NCBI GenBank assembly: GCA_958422185.1
Contig: CATZNW010000006.1
Span: 24,950 to 88,949, forward strand
From: an uncultured Clostridium sp.
GTDB taxonomy: Bacteria; Bacillota; Clostridia; Oscillospirales; Acutalibacteraceae
Direction of reading: 5' to 3'
Length of the DNA: 64,000 bases
Part shown: positions 7,051 to 15,587 of the stretch, one piece after another
Layout: each line of letters opens with the position of its first letter
Position numbering within the stretch: the first letter of the stretch is position 1
The notes under the pieces: model-generated
Seen by the model: the letters and a program-made list of their open reading frames with translations, nothing else
The model's database searches: none
Told to the model about the DNA's origin: nothing
Program-made: the position numbers and the translations under genes

Positions 7051-8739
7051 TTACATTGTTTCGGGTGCGGATATCTTGAGCATTCCCAGAATGTTTTTAA
7101 TGGTTTCTTTAACTGCAACGCAAAGATAAAGCCTTGCCTGCATAATTCCTTCGTCGTCGGCAATAACACGGTGTGCATTGTAGAACTTGTGGAACAGCGT
7201 TGCAAGTTCTATAACAAAATGCGTGATCTTTGCGGGATCATACGCCTTCGCAGCTGTTACAATCTCATCCGTAAGGGCCGAAAGATGGCGTATAAGCTCT
7301 TTTTCCTCTTCGGAATTCAGCATATCCAGCTCATTATCGGTTGGTGTGCGCATTGAGATCCCGTCCGCCTTGGCTTTTTTGATTATGGAACATATACGCG
7401 CATGCGCATACTGAACGTAGTATACAGGATTCTCGCTTGTTTTCTGTGCCGCAAGATCCAAATCAAAATCAAAATGCGAATTCGGTTCGCGCAGATTGAA
7501 GAAAAATCTTGCAGCGTCAATCGGTATTTCATCAAGCAAAGTGTTAAGAGTAATAGCTTTGCCGGAACGCTTTGAAAGCTTTATTGTTTCACCGTTTCTG
7601 ACAAGTCTTACCATCTGCATGATAACGCAGTCAAGCCTGTTGGCATCAAGGCCAAGGGCTTTAAGCGCCGCCTTCATTCTGGGAACATAGCCGTGGTGAT
7701 CGGCGCCCAGCACGTCAACAGCCCTGTCAAATCCGCGTGTGACCAGTTTGTTATAGTGGTAGGCTATATCGGGCACGATATAAGTGGGTATGCCGTTTGC
7801 GCGCACAAGCACAATATCTTTGTCATTGCCGAACTCACTAGCCTTGAACCAAAGTGCTCCGTCCTGCTCGTAGGTGACGCCGAGTTCCCTGAACCTGTCA
7901 ATTATTCTGTTTACGGAACCGTCTTCGTGCAGGGTGCTTTCCTTAAACCATTTGTCATATTTAATGCGGTATTCAAGCAGATCTTTTTCAAGCCCGTCAA
8001 TATTTTTTGGAAGAGCATAGGCAACAAGCGCATCGCGTCTTTCCTTAGGATCGGCTTCAACGTATTTATTGCCGTATTCGGCGGCAAAATTCTTGGCGTG
8101 TTCAACAATGTCCGCGCCTTTGTACGCATCTTCCGGAAGCTCTATTCCGTCTTTATAAAGCTGAAGATACCGCACCTCAAGCGATGTTGCAAATTTCTCT
8201 ATCTGGTTGCCCGCGTCATTAACATAGAATTCACGGCTTACGCTGTAGCCAGCCCATTCCAGCACCGCGGCAAGGCAGTCGCCGATTGCGCCGCCCCTTG
8301 CGTTGCCTATGTGCATAGGACCTGTGGGATTTGCGGAAACAAATTCCACAATAACTTTCTTCCCGCTGCCGTAGTCCGACTTGCCGTAGTCAGAGCCTTT
8401 TGCCATAACGTCTTTTACGATTTCAGTGTAATATCGCTGCGAGAGATAAAAGTTCAGAAATCCCGGACCGGCTATCTCGCATCTGTCAAACAGAGTACCG
8501 TCAAGGTCAAGATTTTTTATAATGCTTTCCGCAATTTTTCGCGGGGCGCTTTTGAATGCCTTTGCGCCTGCAAGCGCAACATTTGCGGAAAAGTCGCCGT
8601 TTTTGCTGTTTGCCGGTTTTTCAATATTGAAATCCGGGATCGGCTCCGCAGGCAGATCGCCTCCGGCAACAGCCCTGCCCAGTGCGTCGATTATTCTTGT
8701 TCTAAGTTCTTTTTGTGTTTCTTTAACTATTATAGACAT
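7051..8739 (-). CDS. argS: Arginyl-tRNA synthetase
   Basis: A 562-residue class I aminoacyl-tRNA synthetase, the usual length for ArgRS. The HIGH signature is PTGPMHIGNARGG and the KMSKS-like signature is KLSKRSGKAITL. The N-terminal additional domain (residues about 1-120) and a C-terminal DALR anticodon-binding helix bundle ending MLKISAPETM are present. It charges tRNA-Arg with arginine in the cytoplasm. The DUF1934 gene lies just upstream on the same strand, as ywiB lies next to argS in Bacillus, and the radical SAM gene follows. Confidence 0.97.
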   Translation of the reverse strand: MSIIVKETQKELRTRIIDALGRAVAGGDLPAEPIPDFNIEKPANSKNGDFSANVALAGAKAFKSAPRKIAESIIKNLDLDGTLFDRCEIAGPGFLNFYLSQRYYTEIVKDVMAKGSDYGKSDYGSGKKVIVEFVSANPTGPMHIGNARGGAIGDCLAAVLEWAGYSVSREFYVNDAGNQIEKFATSLEVRYLQLYKDGIELPEDAYKGADIVEHAKNFAAEYGNKYVEADPKERRDALVAYALPKNIDGLEKDLLEYRIKYDKWFKESTLHEDGSVNRIIDRFRELGVTYEQDGALWFKASEFGNDKDIVLVRANGIPTYIVPDIAYHYNKLVTRGFDRAVDVLGADHHGYVPRMKAALKALGLDANRLDCVIMQMVRLVRNGETIKLSKRSGKAITLNTLLDEIPIDAARFFFNLREPNSHFDFDLDLAAQKTSENPVYYVQYAHARICSIIKKAKADGISMRTPTDNELDMLNSEEEKELIRHLSALTDEIVTAAKAYDPAKITHFVIELATLFHKFYNAHRVIADDEGIMQARLYLCVAVKETIKNILGMLKISAPETM

Positions 8740-8781
8740 TTTTACCTTCCCCGAAAATAAAAAATATATCTTTGCTATAGA

Positions 8782-9207
8782 TCAGTTTGCTGTTTTTGAA
8801 AAATTCAGCTTTACTTTGTTGCGGGATGCCACCGCGCCGTTAAAATCGATATCATATTCAAACTTAAAACGCCCGTTTTCAACGTCCGCCTCAATATCGT
8901 GTCCGTAGATTCCCATCAGCATATCGCCGAATTCAGTGCCGTATTTGCAAAGATGACGCTTTGATTTTTCTATCAACAGACTGGAATGCGTTCTGCCGGA
9001 ACGTGTCATCTCAACAGCGCTTTCATCTTTGTTTACTCTTACTGTAACAGTTACGCTCTCACCCGGCTCTTCAAGTTCTTCCTTATATCTTATAATATAA
9101 GCAACACCGTCGTCCCTTATTGTGCCGAAAGTCGTAAGCTCGGTAACATCGGTATCCGTTTCGTACCTTTGTGTGCCTTGCACCTCAATCAAAATCCTGT
9201 CCATCAA
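8782..9207 (-). CDS. DUF1934 (YwiB-like) beta-barrel protein
   Basis: A 141-residue protein of the DUF1934 family, a lipocalin-like beta-barrel of unknown ligand. Visible family features are the RILIEVQGTQRYETD opening strand, the DGVAYIIRYKEE strand and the C-terminal FEYDIDFNGAVASRNKVKLNF. The conserved position upstream of argS supports the call. It probably starts the operon DUF1934-argS-radical SAM. Function is unknown. Confidence 0.85.
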   Translation of the reverse strand: MMDRILIEVQGTQRYETDTDVTELTTFGTIRDDGVAYIIRYKEELEEPGESVTVTVRVNKDESAVEMTRSGRTHSSLLIEKSKRHLCKYGTEFGDMLMGIYGHDIEADVENGRFKFEYDIDFNGAVASRNKVKLNFSKTAN

Positions 9208-9323
9208 ACCGCCTCTGAAATAATACGCTATATTGTATCATATAAAATAATTAAATTCAACATAAAAAAAGCAAATTATCGTGCCGCAGAAAGCACGGTT
9301 TTACACAAATTCAAAAATTTTTA

Positions 9324-9352
9324 ATGACAAATTACATTTCAGATGATATAAT
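9324..9352 (+). promoter_or_regulatory. Promoter inside the longer possible ORF
   Basis: ATGACA (9324-9329), 17-bp spacer, TATAAT (9347-9352). The -35 box coincides with an in-frame upstream ATG that lacks a ribosome binding site. A transcript starting near 9359 would exclude that ATG, which places the real start codon at 9408. Confidence 0.6.
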
Positions 9353-9407
9353 ACAAAAATGTAAAGCCCGCGGGCTTGAATCCTCATATACTACGGGAGT
9401 TGTTATA

Positions 9408-10250
9408 ATGGAACTTGCAGAAGCTTACAGACTTATGGATAAGAGCATAAGCGAAAATATCAAGGAGCTTGGGTTTAAGAAAAGTAAGACCGGCGAAAAC
9501 GAACTTGGCTATAAAAGCGAAAAAGGGCTTTTCCGTGTTATTTATGACGTCAAATCCAATATTATGAGCCTGGAGTGCTCTTATGAGGATAAGGGCGGGG
9601 ATACGGCTTACGAAACGATCTCAAAATCTCTTTTTGAACTGGATTCGGCGGACGAAAAGGAATGCCGCTCGTTTGCAAATGAGGTGTCTGACGAGATCCA
9701 TTCCCTTTTTGCGGCAAGAAAAAAGGTTGATCTTGAAAAAATCAAAATGCCCAAAGCTGTTTCACGTTCAAAGGCCAAAAACGGCGTGATCAGCTATGAT
9801 GTGGATTCGCTTGCAAACCGCTTTGGTGTTCTCTATCCGGATCTGAAAGACGATATCAAAAGAAATATCTCGGATTACGGTGAATTCCTTCCGGAAACCT
9901 TTTTCAAGGAGATCGGAACTCCGCGTGTGCTGGAGATCATTAAAAACGGCTCTGAGGCGGAGCGCAAAAAGCTGTTTAAAATGCTTGGCGAGGTTTATGA
10001 GGACGGTACCAACGAAGTGCAGGATATAATCGGCGTTTCCATTCTCGGCGCAATGAAGAACGATCCTGCAATGATGGAAGTAGCGGACAGGTATATGACG
10101 GATTATATGTCCGGTCCTGTTCATGAGATCAATAAAATCACTGCAAAAAAGAACCGGTTTACGAGAAAGCTTGCAAATCCTCCGGCATATAAGCCTAAGA
10201 AGAATAAAAGCAATATGCTCCAGAACGCGCTCAATCAGCAGCCAAGGTAA
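9408..10250 (+). CDS. Hypothetical protein
   Basis: A 280-residue soluble protein that I do not recognise. It is charged and mostly helical, with MELAEAYRLMDKSISENIKEL at the N-terminus and a strongly basic tail (KITAKKNRFTRKLANPPAYKPKKNKS). The start at 9408 was chosen because GGGAG lies 8 nt upstream; the in-frame ATG at 9324 has no ribosome binding site and overlaps the promoter. It is a single-gene unit closed by a very strong terminator at 10296. No signal peptide or membrane segment is visible. Confidence 0.8.
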   Translation: MELAEAYRLMDKSISENIKELGFKKSKTGENELGYKSEKGLFRVIYDVKSNIMSLECSYEDKGGDTAYETISKSLFELDSADEKECRSFANEVSDEIHSLFAARKKVDLEKIKMPKAVSRSKAKNGVISYDVDSLANRFGVLYPDLKDDIKRNISDYGEFLPETFFKEIGTPRVLEIIKNGSEAERKKLFKMLGEVYEDGTNEVQDIIGVSILGAMKNDPAMMEVADRYMTDYMSGPVHEINKITAKKNRFTRKLANPPAYKPKKNKSNMLQNALNQQPR

Positions 10251-10295
10251 TGTTTTAACGCTGCTTACGGTACAGCATATAATATTAAATGAAAG

Positions 10296-10332
10296 TCATG
10301 CGGCAGTTTAAATTACGCCGCATGATTTTTTA
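10296..10332 (+). terminator. Strong intrinsic terminator
   Basis: Perfect arms TCATGCGGC and GCCGCATGA (12-nt loop) are followed by seven T. It ends the hypothetical gene. Confidence 0.9.
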
Positions 10333-10415
10333 TTGCATGAATGGTGCATTTATGAAAAATAATGTTAATTTATTAACGAACTGCGTACTTTTTCAACAAA
10401 GTTTGCTAAAAATCA

Positions 10416-10443
10416 TTGACAAAAAAATAAACATCTCTATAAT
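10416..10443 (+). promoter_or_regulatory. Promoter of serC-serA
   Basis: Consensus TTGACA (10416-10421), 16-bp spacer, TATAAT (10438-10443). The leader is about 40 nt and shows no riboswitch. Confidence 0.8.
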
Positions 10444-10489
10444 AGAAGTCACGGTTATTTATTTATGAATCGAAAGTGAGGATAATTTT

Positions 10490-11575
10490 ATGGCAAGAGT
10501 TTATAATTTCAGCGCAGGTCCGTCTACCCTGCCTGTATCTGTTTTGGAAAAGGCGGGCGCGGAGATCCTTGATTATCACGGAAGCGGTCAGTCCGTTATG
10601 GAAATGAGCCACAGATCAAAGGTCTTTGACGAGATAATCAAGGATGCGGAAAAACTTATGAGAGAGCTTTATAAGGTTCCGGATAATTACAAGGTGCTTT
10701 TTCTTCAGGGAGGTGCTTCGGCGCAGTTTTCGGCCATACCGCTCAATTTTATGAACGGCAGCGGCAAGGCGGATTATATTATTACCGGCCAGTGGGCGAA
10801 AAAAGCTTATCAGGAGGCGCAGAAGTACGGCGATGTCAGGGAGGCCGCTTCGTCAGCGGATAAAACTTTCAGTTATATCCCAAAGACAAAGCCGGAAGAT
10901 TTCCGTGAAGACGCGGATTACGTTTATATCTGTATGAACAACACGATTTACGGCACAAAGTATACGGAGCTTCCTCCGGTCGGTGATAAGGTGCTCATTG
11001 CGGATATTTCTTCCTGCGCGCTCTCGGAACCGCTCGATATTTCCAAATTCGGAATGGTCTATTTCGGAGCGCAGAAGAATGTTGCTCCGGCAGGTCTTGT
11101 TGTTGTTATCGTGCGTGAAGATCTGCTCGGCAAGGCAAGGGATATCACCCCTGTTATGATGAATTATAAGGTACAGGCGGATGCCGACTCTCTTTATAAT
11201 ACACCGCCGTGCTGGACTATTTATATATGCAAACTCGTTCTTGAATGGATAAAAGATACCTTCGGCGATCTTGAGGGAATGAAAGCGCATAATGAGAAAA
11301 AGGCAAAGATCCTTTATGATTTCCTTGATCAAAGCAAAATGTTCCACGGCACCGTTGTTCCGGAAGACCGTTCCCTTATGAATGTTCCTTTCGTTACGGA
11401 CAGTGATGAACTCAACGCTAAATTTATAAAAGAGGCGACTGACGCCGGCTTTGTAAATCTTAAAGGTCACAGAACAGTCGGCGGAATGAGGGCTTCCATC
11501 TATAACGCCATGCCTGTTGAGGGCGTAGAAAAACTCGTTGAGTTTATGAAGAAGTTTGAGGAGGAAAACAAATAA
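10490..11575 (+). CDS. serC: Phosphoserine aminotransferase
   Basis: A 361-residue class V aminotransferase. It converts 3-phosphohydroxypyruvate and glutamate to O-phosphoserine and 2-oxoglutarate, the second step of serine synthesis. YNFSAGPSTLP at the start, FLQGGASAQFSAIP (cofactor phosphate contact) and FGAQKNVAPAGL with the PLP-binding lysine are diagnostic for SerC. Its stop codon overlaps the ATG of the serA-like gene by one base (TAATG), so the two are coupled. Serine phosphatase (SerB) is not in the window, though the nearby HAD enzyme is not obviously it. Confidence 0.96.
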   Translation: MARVYNFSAGPSTLPVSVLEKAGAEILDYHGSGQSVMEMSHRSKVFDEIIKDAEKLMRELYKVPDNYKVLFLQGGASAQFSAIPLNFMNGSGKADYIITGQWAKKAYQEAQKYGDVREAASSADKTFSYIPKTKPEDFREDADYVYICMNNTIYGTKYTELPPVGDKVLIADISSCALSEPLDISKFGMVYFGAQKNVAPAGLVVVIVREDLLGKARDITPVMMNYKVQADADSLYNTPPCWTIYICKLVLEWIKDTFGDLEGMKAHNEKKAKILYDFLDQSKMFHGTVVPEDRSLMNVPFVTDSDELNAKFIKEATDAGFVNLKGHRTVGGMRASIYNAMPVEGVEKLVEFMKKFEEENK

Positions 11576-12738
11576 TGTTTAATATAAAAACATTGAATAA
11601 AATTTCACCGGTAGGGCTTTCCAAGTTTGATCCCACTAAGTATACGTATGGTGACGATGTTGAAAATCCTGATGCTATTATGGTGCGTTCCGCCGCCATG
11701 CATGATATGGAGCTTCCCAAGTCGTTACTTGCTATCGCAAGGGCAGGCGCCGGCGTAAATAATATCCCAATCGATAAATGCACGGAAAACGGTATCGCCG
11801 TGTTCAATACTCCGGGCGCCAACGCCAATGCCGTAAAAGAACTTGTTATCTGCGCGCTTTTGCTTTCAAGCCGCAAGATAACCAAGGCTATTGAATGGTG
11901 CAAGACCATCAAAGATGACGAAAATGTGAGCAAGTCCGTTGAAAAAGGGAAATCGGCGTTTGCAGGACCGGAAATCAAAGGTAAGACACTTGCCGTTATC
12001 GGGCTGGGCGCTATCGGAAGACTTGTCGCAAATGCTGCGGTTGATCTTGGCATGACTGTGATCGGTTATGATCCGTTCCTTTCTGAAGAAGCGGCAGAGG
12101 CGCTGAAAAGGGAAGTTGTTATTGAAAATGACCTCAATAAGATCTTCCCCCAGGCGGATTATATAACCGTACATGTACCGCTTACCCCGGATACAAAAGA
12201 GATGATCTGCGCAGCCAATATTGAAAAGATGAAAGATACCGTTCGTATTATAAATCTTGCAAGAGGTGATCTTGCGAATTCCGCCGATATCGTAGCCGCG
12301 CTTGAAGACGGTAAAATGGCCGCTTATGTAACCGATTTCCCGTCAGCAGAACTGATAGGTGTGGACGGCGTTATCGCTCTTCCTCATCTGGGCGCGTCAA
12401 CACCCGAGAGCGAAGAGAACTGCGCGTCAATGGGTGCTCTTGAGCTTATTGATTATCTTGAAAACGGAAATATAAGAAATTCCGTAAATCTTCCTGCGGC
12501 GTCAATTGAGAAGAGCGGTGTTGCAAGGATAACGGTTATCCACAAAAATCAGCCGAATATGATCGCAACGATCACGGATACGATCAGCAGGGACGGCATT
12601 AATATCGCAAACTTTGTGGATAAGAACCGCGGCGAGATCGCTTACAGCATTATTGATGTTGATTCGGAAGTTTCCGAAAATGCCGTTGAGGATATTAAAA
12701 AGATAGACGGCGTTACAAGAGTAAGAGTAATAAAATAA
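11575..12738 (+). CDS. serA: D-3-phosphoglycerate dehydrogenase (ACT-domain type)
   Basis: A 387-residue D-2-hydroxyacid dehydrogenase with a C-terminal ACT domain (from about residue 315, VARITVIHKNQPNMIATI). It oxidises 3-phosphoglycerate to 3-phosphohydroxypyruvate with NAD. The NAD-binding GLGAIGRLVA, the substrate arginine in NLARGD and the catalytic histidine in LPHLGAST are present. The short form lacks the intervening ASB domain of long SerA proteins. The order serC-serA with one-base overlap matches many Clostridia. The ACT domain suggests allosteric control, classically by serine. Confidence 0.94.
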   Translation: MFNIKTLNKISPVGLSKFDPTKYTYGDDVENPDAIMVRSAAMHDMELPKSLLAIARAGAGVNNIPIDKCTENGIAVFNTPGANANAVKELVICALLLSSRKITKAIEWCKTIKDDENVSKSVEKGKSAFAGPEIKGKTLAVIGLGAIGRLVANAAVDLGMTVIGYDPFLSEEAAEALKREVVIENDLNKIFPQADYITVHVPLTPDTKEMICAANIEKMKDTVRIINLARGDLANSADIVAALEDGKMAAYVTDFPSAELIGVDGVIALPHLGASTPESEENCASMGALELIDYLENGNIRNSVNLPAASIEKSGVARITVIHKNQPNMIATITDTISRDGINIANFVDKNRGEIAYSIIDVDSEVSENAVEDIKKIDGVTRVRVIK

Positions 12739-12755
12739 TTTTAAAGTATATGTCG

Positions 12756-12783
12756 AAAACGGCAGGGAACTCCCTGCCGTTTT
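12756..12783 (+). terminator. Terminator of serC-serA
   Basis: AAAACGGCAGGGA and TCCCTGCCGTTTT arms around a very short loop form a strong hairpin that ends in a T-run. The A-run on the left allows reverse function too. Confidence 0.9.
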
Positions 12784-13057
12784 AGCCTGTCGGTAAAGCC
12801 GGCTGAAACGCACAATATATATTCACTATTTTCATAAAGAGTAGAGTAATAATGGCCAGAAAGAAAATTATGTGAACAGAAAGGCAAGCAACATATCAAG
12901 AAACAGTTAAACGCCGCATGAACCATGTGTTCATGCGGCGTTTGCGCTTTTTGCTTTTGCTCAGAGGCAATACCTTCGTGCGGTTCCCGTTTTCAAGAAA
13001 ACGAGATTCATCTTGATTTTCCTCAGTCTGATCTGTGTGTTTTCGGTTATTTTTTTC
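12784..13057. other. Gene-free spacer with a second terminator
   Basis: No credible protein gene is seen here: the only ATG-started frame near a weak signal is MARKKIM at about 12851. A second strong hairpin lies at 12909-12943, about 125 bp after the serA terminator. This leaves room for a short independent transcript between 12784 and 12943, but no convincing promoter was found. Confidence 0.5.
12909..12943 (+). terminator. Second intrinsic terminator
   Basis: Perfect arms AAACGCCGCATGAA and TTCATGCGGCGTTT with a 7-nt loop, followed by GCGCTTTTTGCTTTT. It is not directly downstream of any gene I can see. Confidence 0.8.
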
Positions 13058-13086
13058 TTGACAAAGCCCGACGGCTTTGCTATAAT
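13058..13086 (+). promoter_or_regulatory. Consensus promoter of aldolase gene
   Basis: TTGACA (13058-13063), 17-bp spacer, TATAAT (13081-13086). The spacer holds an inverted repeat, AAAGCC CGAC GGCTTT (13064-13079), which could be an operator. Confidence 0.85.
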
Positions 13087-13151
13087 AGCACTAATCTGCT
13101 TTAGGGCATAAAAGCTTTAAAGTGAAAAAGCAAGTGCGAGGAGGAATAACT

Positions 13152-14129
13152 ATGGCACCAAGAAAAGGCAACATGATGACTGTAAGAAGCGACATAAAAG
13201 TGCTTGACGCAACGATCAGGGACGGCGGCCTTTGCAACAATTTTGAGTTTACGGATGAATTTGTTACGGAACTCTATAAAACGAATATTAAAAGCGGTGT
13301 GGATTATATGGAATTCGGTTACCGCGCGTCCAAGAAGATGTTTGATCCGAATGAATTCGGAAAATGGAAATTCTGCGATGAGGAAGATATAAGAAAGATC
13401 GTCGGTGATAATATTTCCGATATGAAAATATCTGTTATGGCGGATGTCGGCAGATGTGATTTTAAGGAGGATTTTATTCCCAAAAGCGAATCGGTAATTG
13501 ATATGGTGCGCGTTGCGTGCTATATCCATCAGATCCCTGCGGCAGTTGAAATGGTAGAGCATTTTCACTCTCTGGGATATGAGACTACCTGTAATATTAT
13601 GGCGATCAGTCAGGCAAAAACAGAGGATATCGAAGAGGCACTTGAAATGCTTGGCAATTCAAGTGTGGATGTGATCTATCTTGTTGATTCTTACGGCTCG
13701 CTTTATCCTGAAACGGCGGCAGAGCTTGCAAAGATCTATCTTGATGCGGGCGAAAAGCACGGAAAATCGATCGGATTCCATGCCCATAACAATCAGAACC
13801 TCGCGTTTGCAAACACCATTGAAACCATGTCTTACGGCGTGTCTTATCTTGACGCCACTTCAATAGGCATGGGAAGAGGCGCCGGAAACTGCGCCATGGA
13901 GCTGTTGCTGGGTTTTCTCAAAAATCCGAAATATAATTTATATAGTCTTTTGACTTTTATTGAAAAATACATGATCCCGCTCCGGGAAAGCGGTGTTCAG
14001 TGGGGGTATGATATTCAGTACATGCTCACCGGCCAGCTCAACCGGCACCCGAGAGCGGCTATGGCGTTCACTGCAGATAACCGTAAGGATTATTGTGAAT
14101 TCTATAAATCCCTGCTTGAAAATTTTTAG
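13152..14129 (+). CDS. HMGL-like aldolase catalytic domain protein
   Basis: A 325-residue TIM-barrel enzyme of the DRE-TIM (HMG-CoA lyase/isopropylmalate synthase/4-hydroxy-2-oxovalerate aldolase) superfamily. LDATIRDGG carries the catalytic arginine and metal-binding aspartate; GFHAHNNQNLAF gives the two metal histidines. There is no regulatory C-terminal domain, so a leucine-type synthase is unlikely. It probably performs aldol cleavage or Claisen condensation, but the substrate is unknown. The ATG at 13152 has GAGGAGG 7 nt upstream. Monocistronic, ended by the hairpin at 14212. Confidence 0.8.
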   Translation: MAPRKGNMMTVRSDIKVLDATIRDGGLCNNFEFTDEFVTELYKTNIKSGVDYMEFGYRASKKMFDPNEFGKWKFCDEEDIRKIVGDNISDMKISVMADVGRCDFKEDFIPKSESVIDMVRVACYIHQIPAAVEMVEHFHSLGYETTCNIMAISQAKTEDIEEALEMLGNSSVDVIYLVDSYGSLYPETAAELAKIYLDAGEKHGKSIGFHAHNNQNLAFANTIETMSYGVSYLDATSIGMGRGAGNCAMELLLGFLKNPKYNLYSLLTFIEKYMIPLRESGVQWGYDIQYMLTGQLNRHPRAAMAFTADNRKDYCEFYKSLLENF

Positions 14130-14211
14130 GATCTATAACGGTTGTGTTTTCTGCTGTTCGTTTTTACCGCTTATATATTGTACGGTTCAGCCGGCTTTAA
14201 CTACAGTCTGT

Positions 14212-14237
14212 GCGCGGGCACTATGCCCGCGCTTTTT
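14212..14237 (+). terminator. Terminator of aldolase gene
   Basis: GCGCGGGCA, loop CTA, TGCCCGCGC, then five T. Confidence 0.9.
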
Positions 14238-14272
14238 ATATTGTGCCGGCAGGATTTATTATATATTGTTTA

Positions 14273-14301
14273 TTGACATTATGCTTCCGTCGAATTAAAA
14301 T
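14273..14301 (+). promoter_or_regulatory. Promoter of DAHP synthase gene
   Basis: TTGACA (14273-14278), 17-bp spacer, TAAAAT (14296-14301). The short leader contains a GCCGCTTTTTTGCGGC hairpin just before the AGGTG ribosome binding site. Confidence 0.75.
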
Positions 14302-14345
14302 ATAAACAGAAAGCCGCTTTTTTGCGGCAGTAATGAGGTGAAAAG

Positions 14346-15404
14346 ATGGAAATCGTTGCAGATAACTCTATGAAAAATATGCGCTTTATAAGGAAACTTC
14401 CGGTTCCGAAAGAGGTCAAGGAACTTTATCCTTTGAGCGAAAAAGGTGCTGCTGTCAAGGCAAAAAGAGATGCTGAGATCGCAAAAGTATTAAAAGGTGA
14501 AAGCAGTAAGTTCCTGCTGATCATTGGTCCATGTTCTGCGGATAAGGAAGACAGCGTGCTGGACTATGTAAGCCGCCTTGCCAGGATCCAGGAAGAAGTC
14601 AAGGATAAAATCATCATCATTCCCCGTATATATACAGGTAAGCCTCGTACCACAGGCGCCGGCTACAAGGGAATGATCCATCAGCCGGATCCGGACGGAG
14701 TGCCCGATATGTATGCCGGTATTCTTGCAGTGCGCTCCATACATACAAAGGCAATCGAGCAGCTTGGTCTTTCCTCTGCTGATGAGATGCTGTATCCTGC
14801 AAATTACAGGTACCTGTCCGATCTGCTTTCCTATATTGCTGTAGGTGCCAGAAGCGTTGAAAATCAGGACCACCGGCTTACCGCAAGCGGAATGGACATG
14901 CCCTGCGGAATGAAAAACGCCACAAGCGGCGATTATTCCATCATGCTAAATGCCATTACGGCGGCACAGAGCGGGCATACTTTTCTGTACCGCGGCTGGG
15001 AGGTAGAGTCAAGCGGAAACGAGCTTGCCCATGCTATCCTGCGCGGCGGAGTGGATAAGCACGGCATAAGCCACCCGAATTATCATTATGAGGATCTGAT
15101 CACGCTTTACAATATGTACGCTGCTAAGGAGCAGTTTAAAAATCCGGCCGTTATTGTGGACACAAATCATTCAAACAGCGGAAAAAAATATCTGGAGCAG
15201 GTTAGGATTGCCAATGAGGTGCTTCATTCCATGCGTCACAGTGCGGATATCAAAAAGTTTGTAAAAGGATTTATGATCGAATCCTATATTGAGGACGGCA
15301 GCCAGAAAGTAGACGGAGGTGTTTACGGCAAATCCATAACGGATCCGTGCCTCGGCTGGGAAAAATCAAAGGATCTGATCTATAGTATTGCCGATCAGCT
15401 GTAA
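14346..15404 (+). CDS. 3-deoxy-7-phosphoheptulonate synthase (class I)
   Basis: A 352-residue AroF/G/H-type DAHP synthase. It condenses phosphoenolpyruvate with erythrose 4-phosphate, the entry step of the shikimate pathway. GPCSADKEDSVLDY, YTGKPRTTGAGYKGMIHQP and VENQDHR are family signatures, and TNHSNSGK carries a metal-binding histidine. Whether Phe, Tyr or Trp inhibits it cannot be told here. The next operon is a TrpXYZ-type importer, so the neighbourhood serves aromatic amino acid supply. Confidence 0.94.
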   Translation: MEIVADNSMKNMRFIRKLPVPKEVKELYPLSEKGAAVKAKRDAEIAKVLKGESSKFLLIIGPCSADKEDSVLDYVSRLARIQEEVKDKIIIIPRIYTGKPRTTGAGYKGMIHQPDPDGVPDMYAGILAVRSIHTKAIEQLGLSSADEMLYPANYRYLSDLLSYIAVGARSVENQDHRLTASGMDMPCGMKNATSGDYSIMLNAITAAQSGHTFLYRGWEVESSGNELAHAILRGGVDKHGISHPNYHYEDLITLYNMYAAKEQFKNPAVIVDTNHSNSGKKYLEQVRIANEVLHSMRHSADIKKFVKGFMIESYIEDGSQKVDGGVYGKSITDPCLGWEKSKDLIYSIADQL

Positions 15405-15453
15405 TATCTCAATATGCACAAAAATTAAAGAGTATATTTGTATATTGCTACAA

Positions 15454-15498
15454 AAAGACTGCCGAGCAAAGTGTTTTGTTTGACAGTCTTTCTTTTTT
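15454..15498 (+). terminator. Terminator after DAHP synthase gene
   Basis: AAAGACTG and CAGTCTTT arms with a small internal CAAA/TTTG hairpin, followed by CTTTTTT. Confidence 0.8.
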
Positions 15499-15513
15499 GT
15501 GATATTATTACTG

Positions 15514-15555
15514 TATAATCACTTTATCACTTAAAAGCGCCAACGCTTAAAAGCG
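15514..15555 (+). promoter_or_regulatory. -10 element and direct repeat before ABC importer
   Basis: A TATAAT -10 (15514-15519) has no good -35. Downstream, CTTAAAAGCG occurs twice (15532-15541 and 15546-15555), and between them AAGCG CCAA CGCTT forms a small hairpin. This may be an operator or a leader element. No T-box pattern was found. Confidence 0.5.
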
Positions 15556-15587
15556 ACAGAGTGAACTATTTTAAAGGAGAAATACAT

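Noticed and set aside
7693..8760. 355-codon open frame on the plus strand
   Set aside because: It is the mirror frame of argS, whose HIGH and KMSKS motifs are unmistakable.
15405..15587. T-box or other riboswitch before the TrpXYZ-type importer
   Set aside because: No T-box sequence or specifier-loop structure was found; only a terminator for the previous gene and a short repeat.
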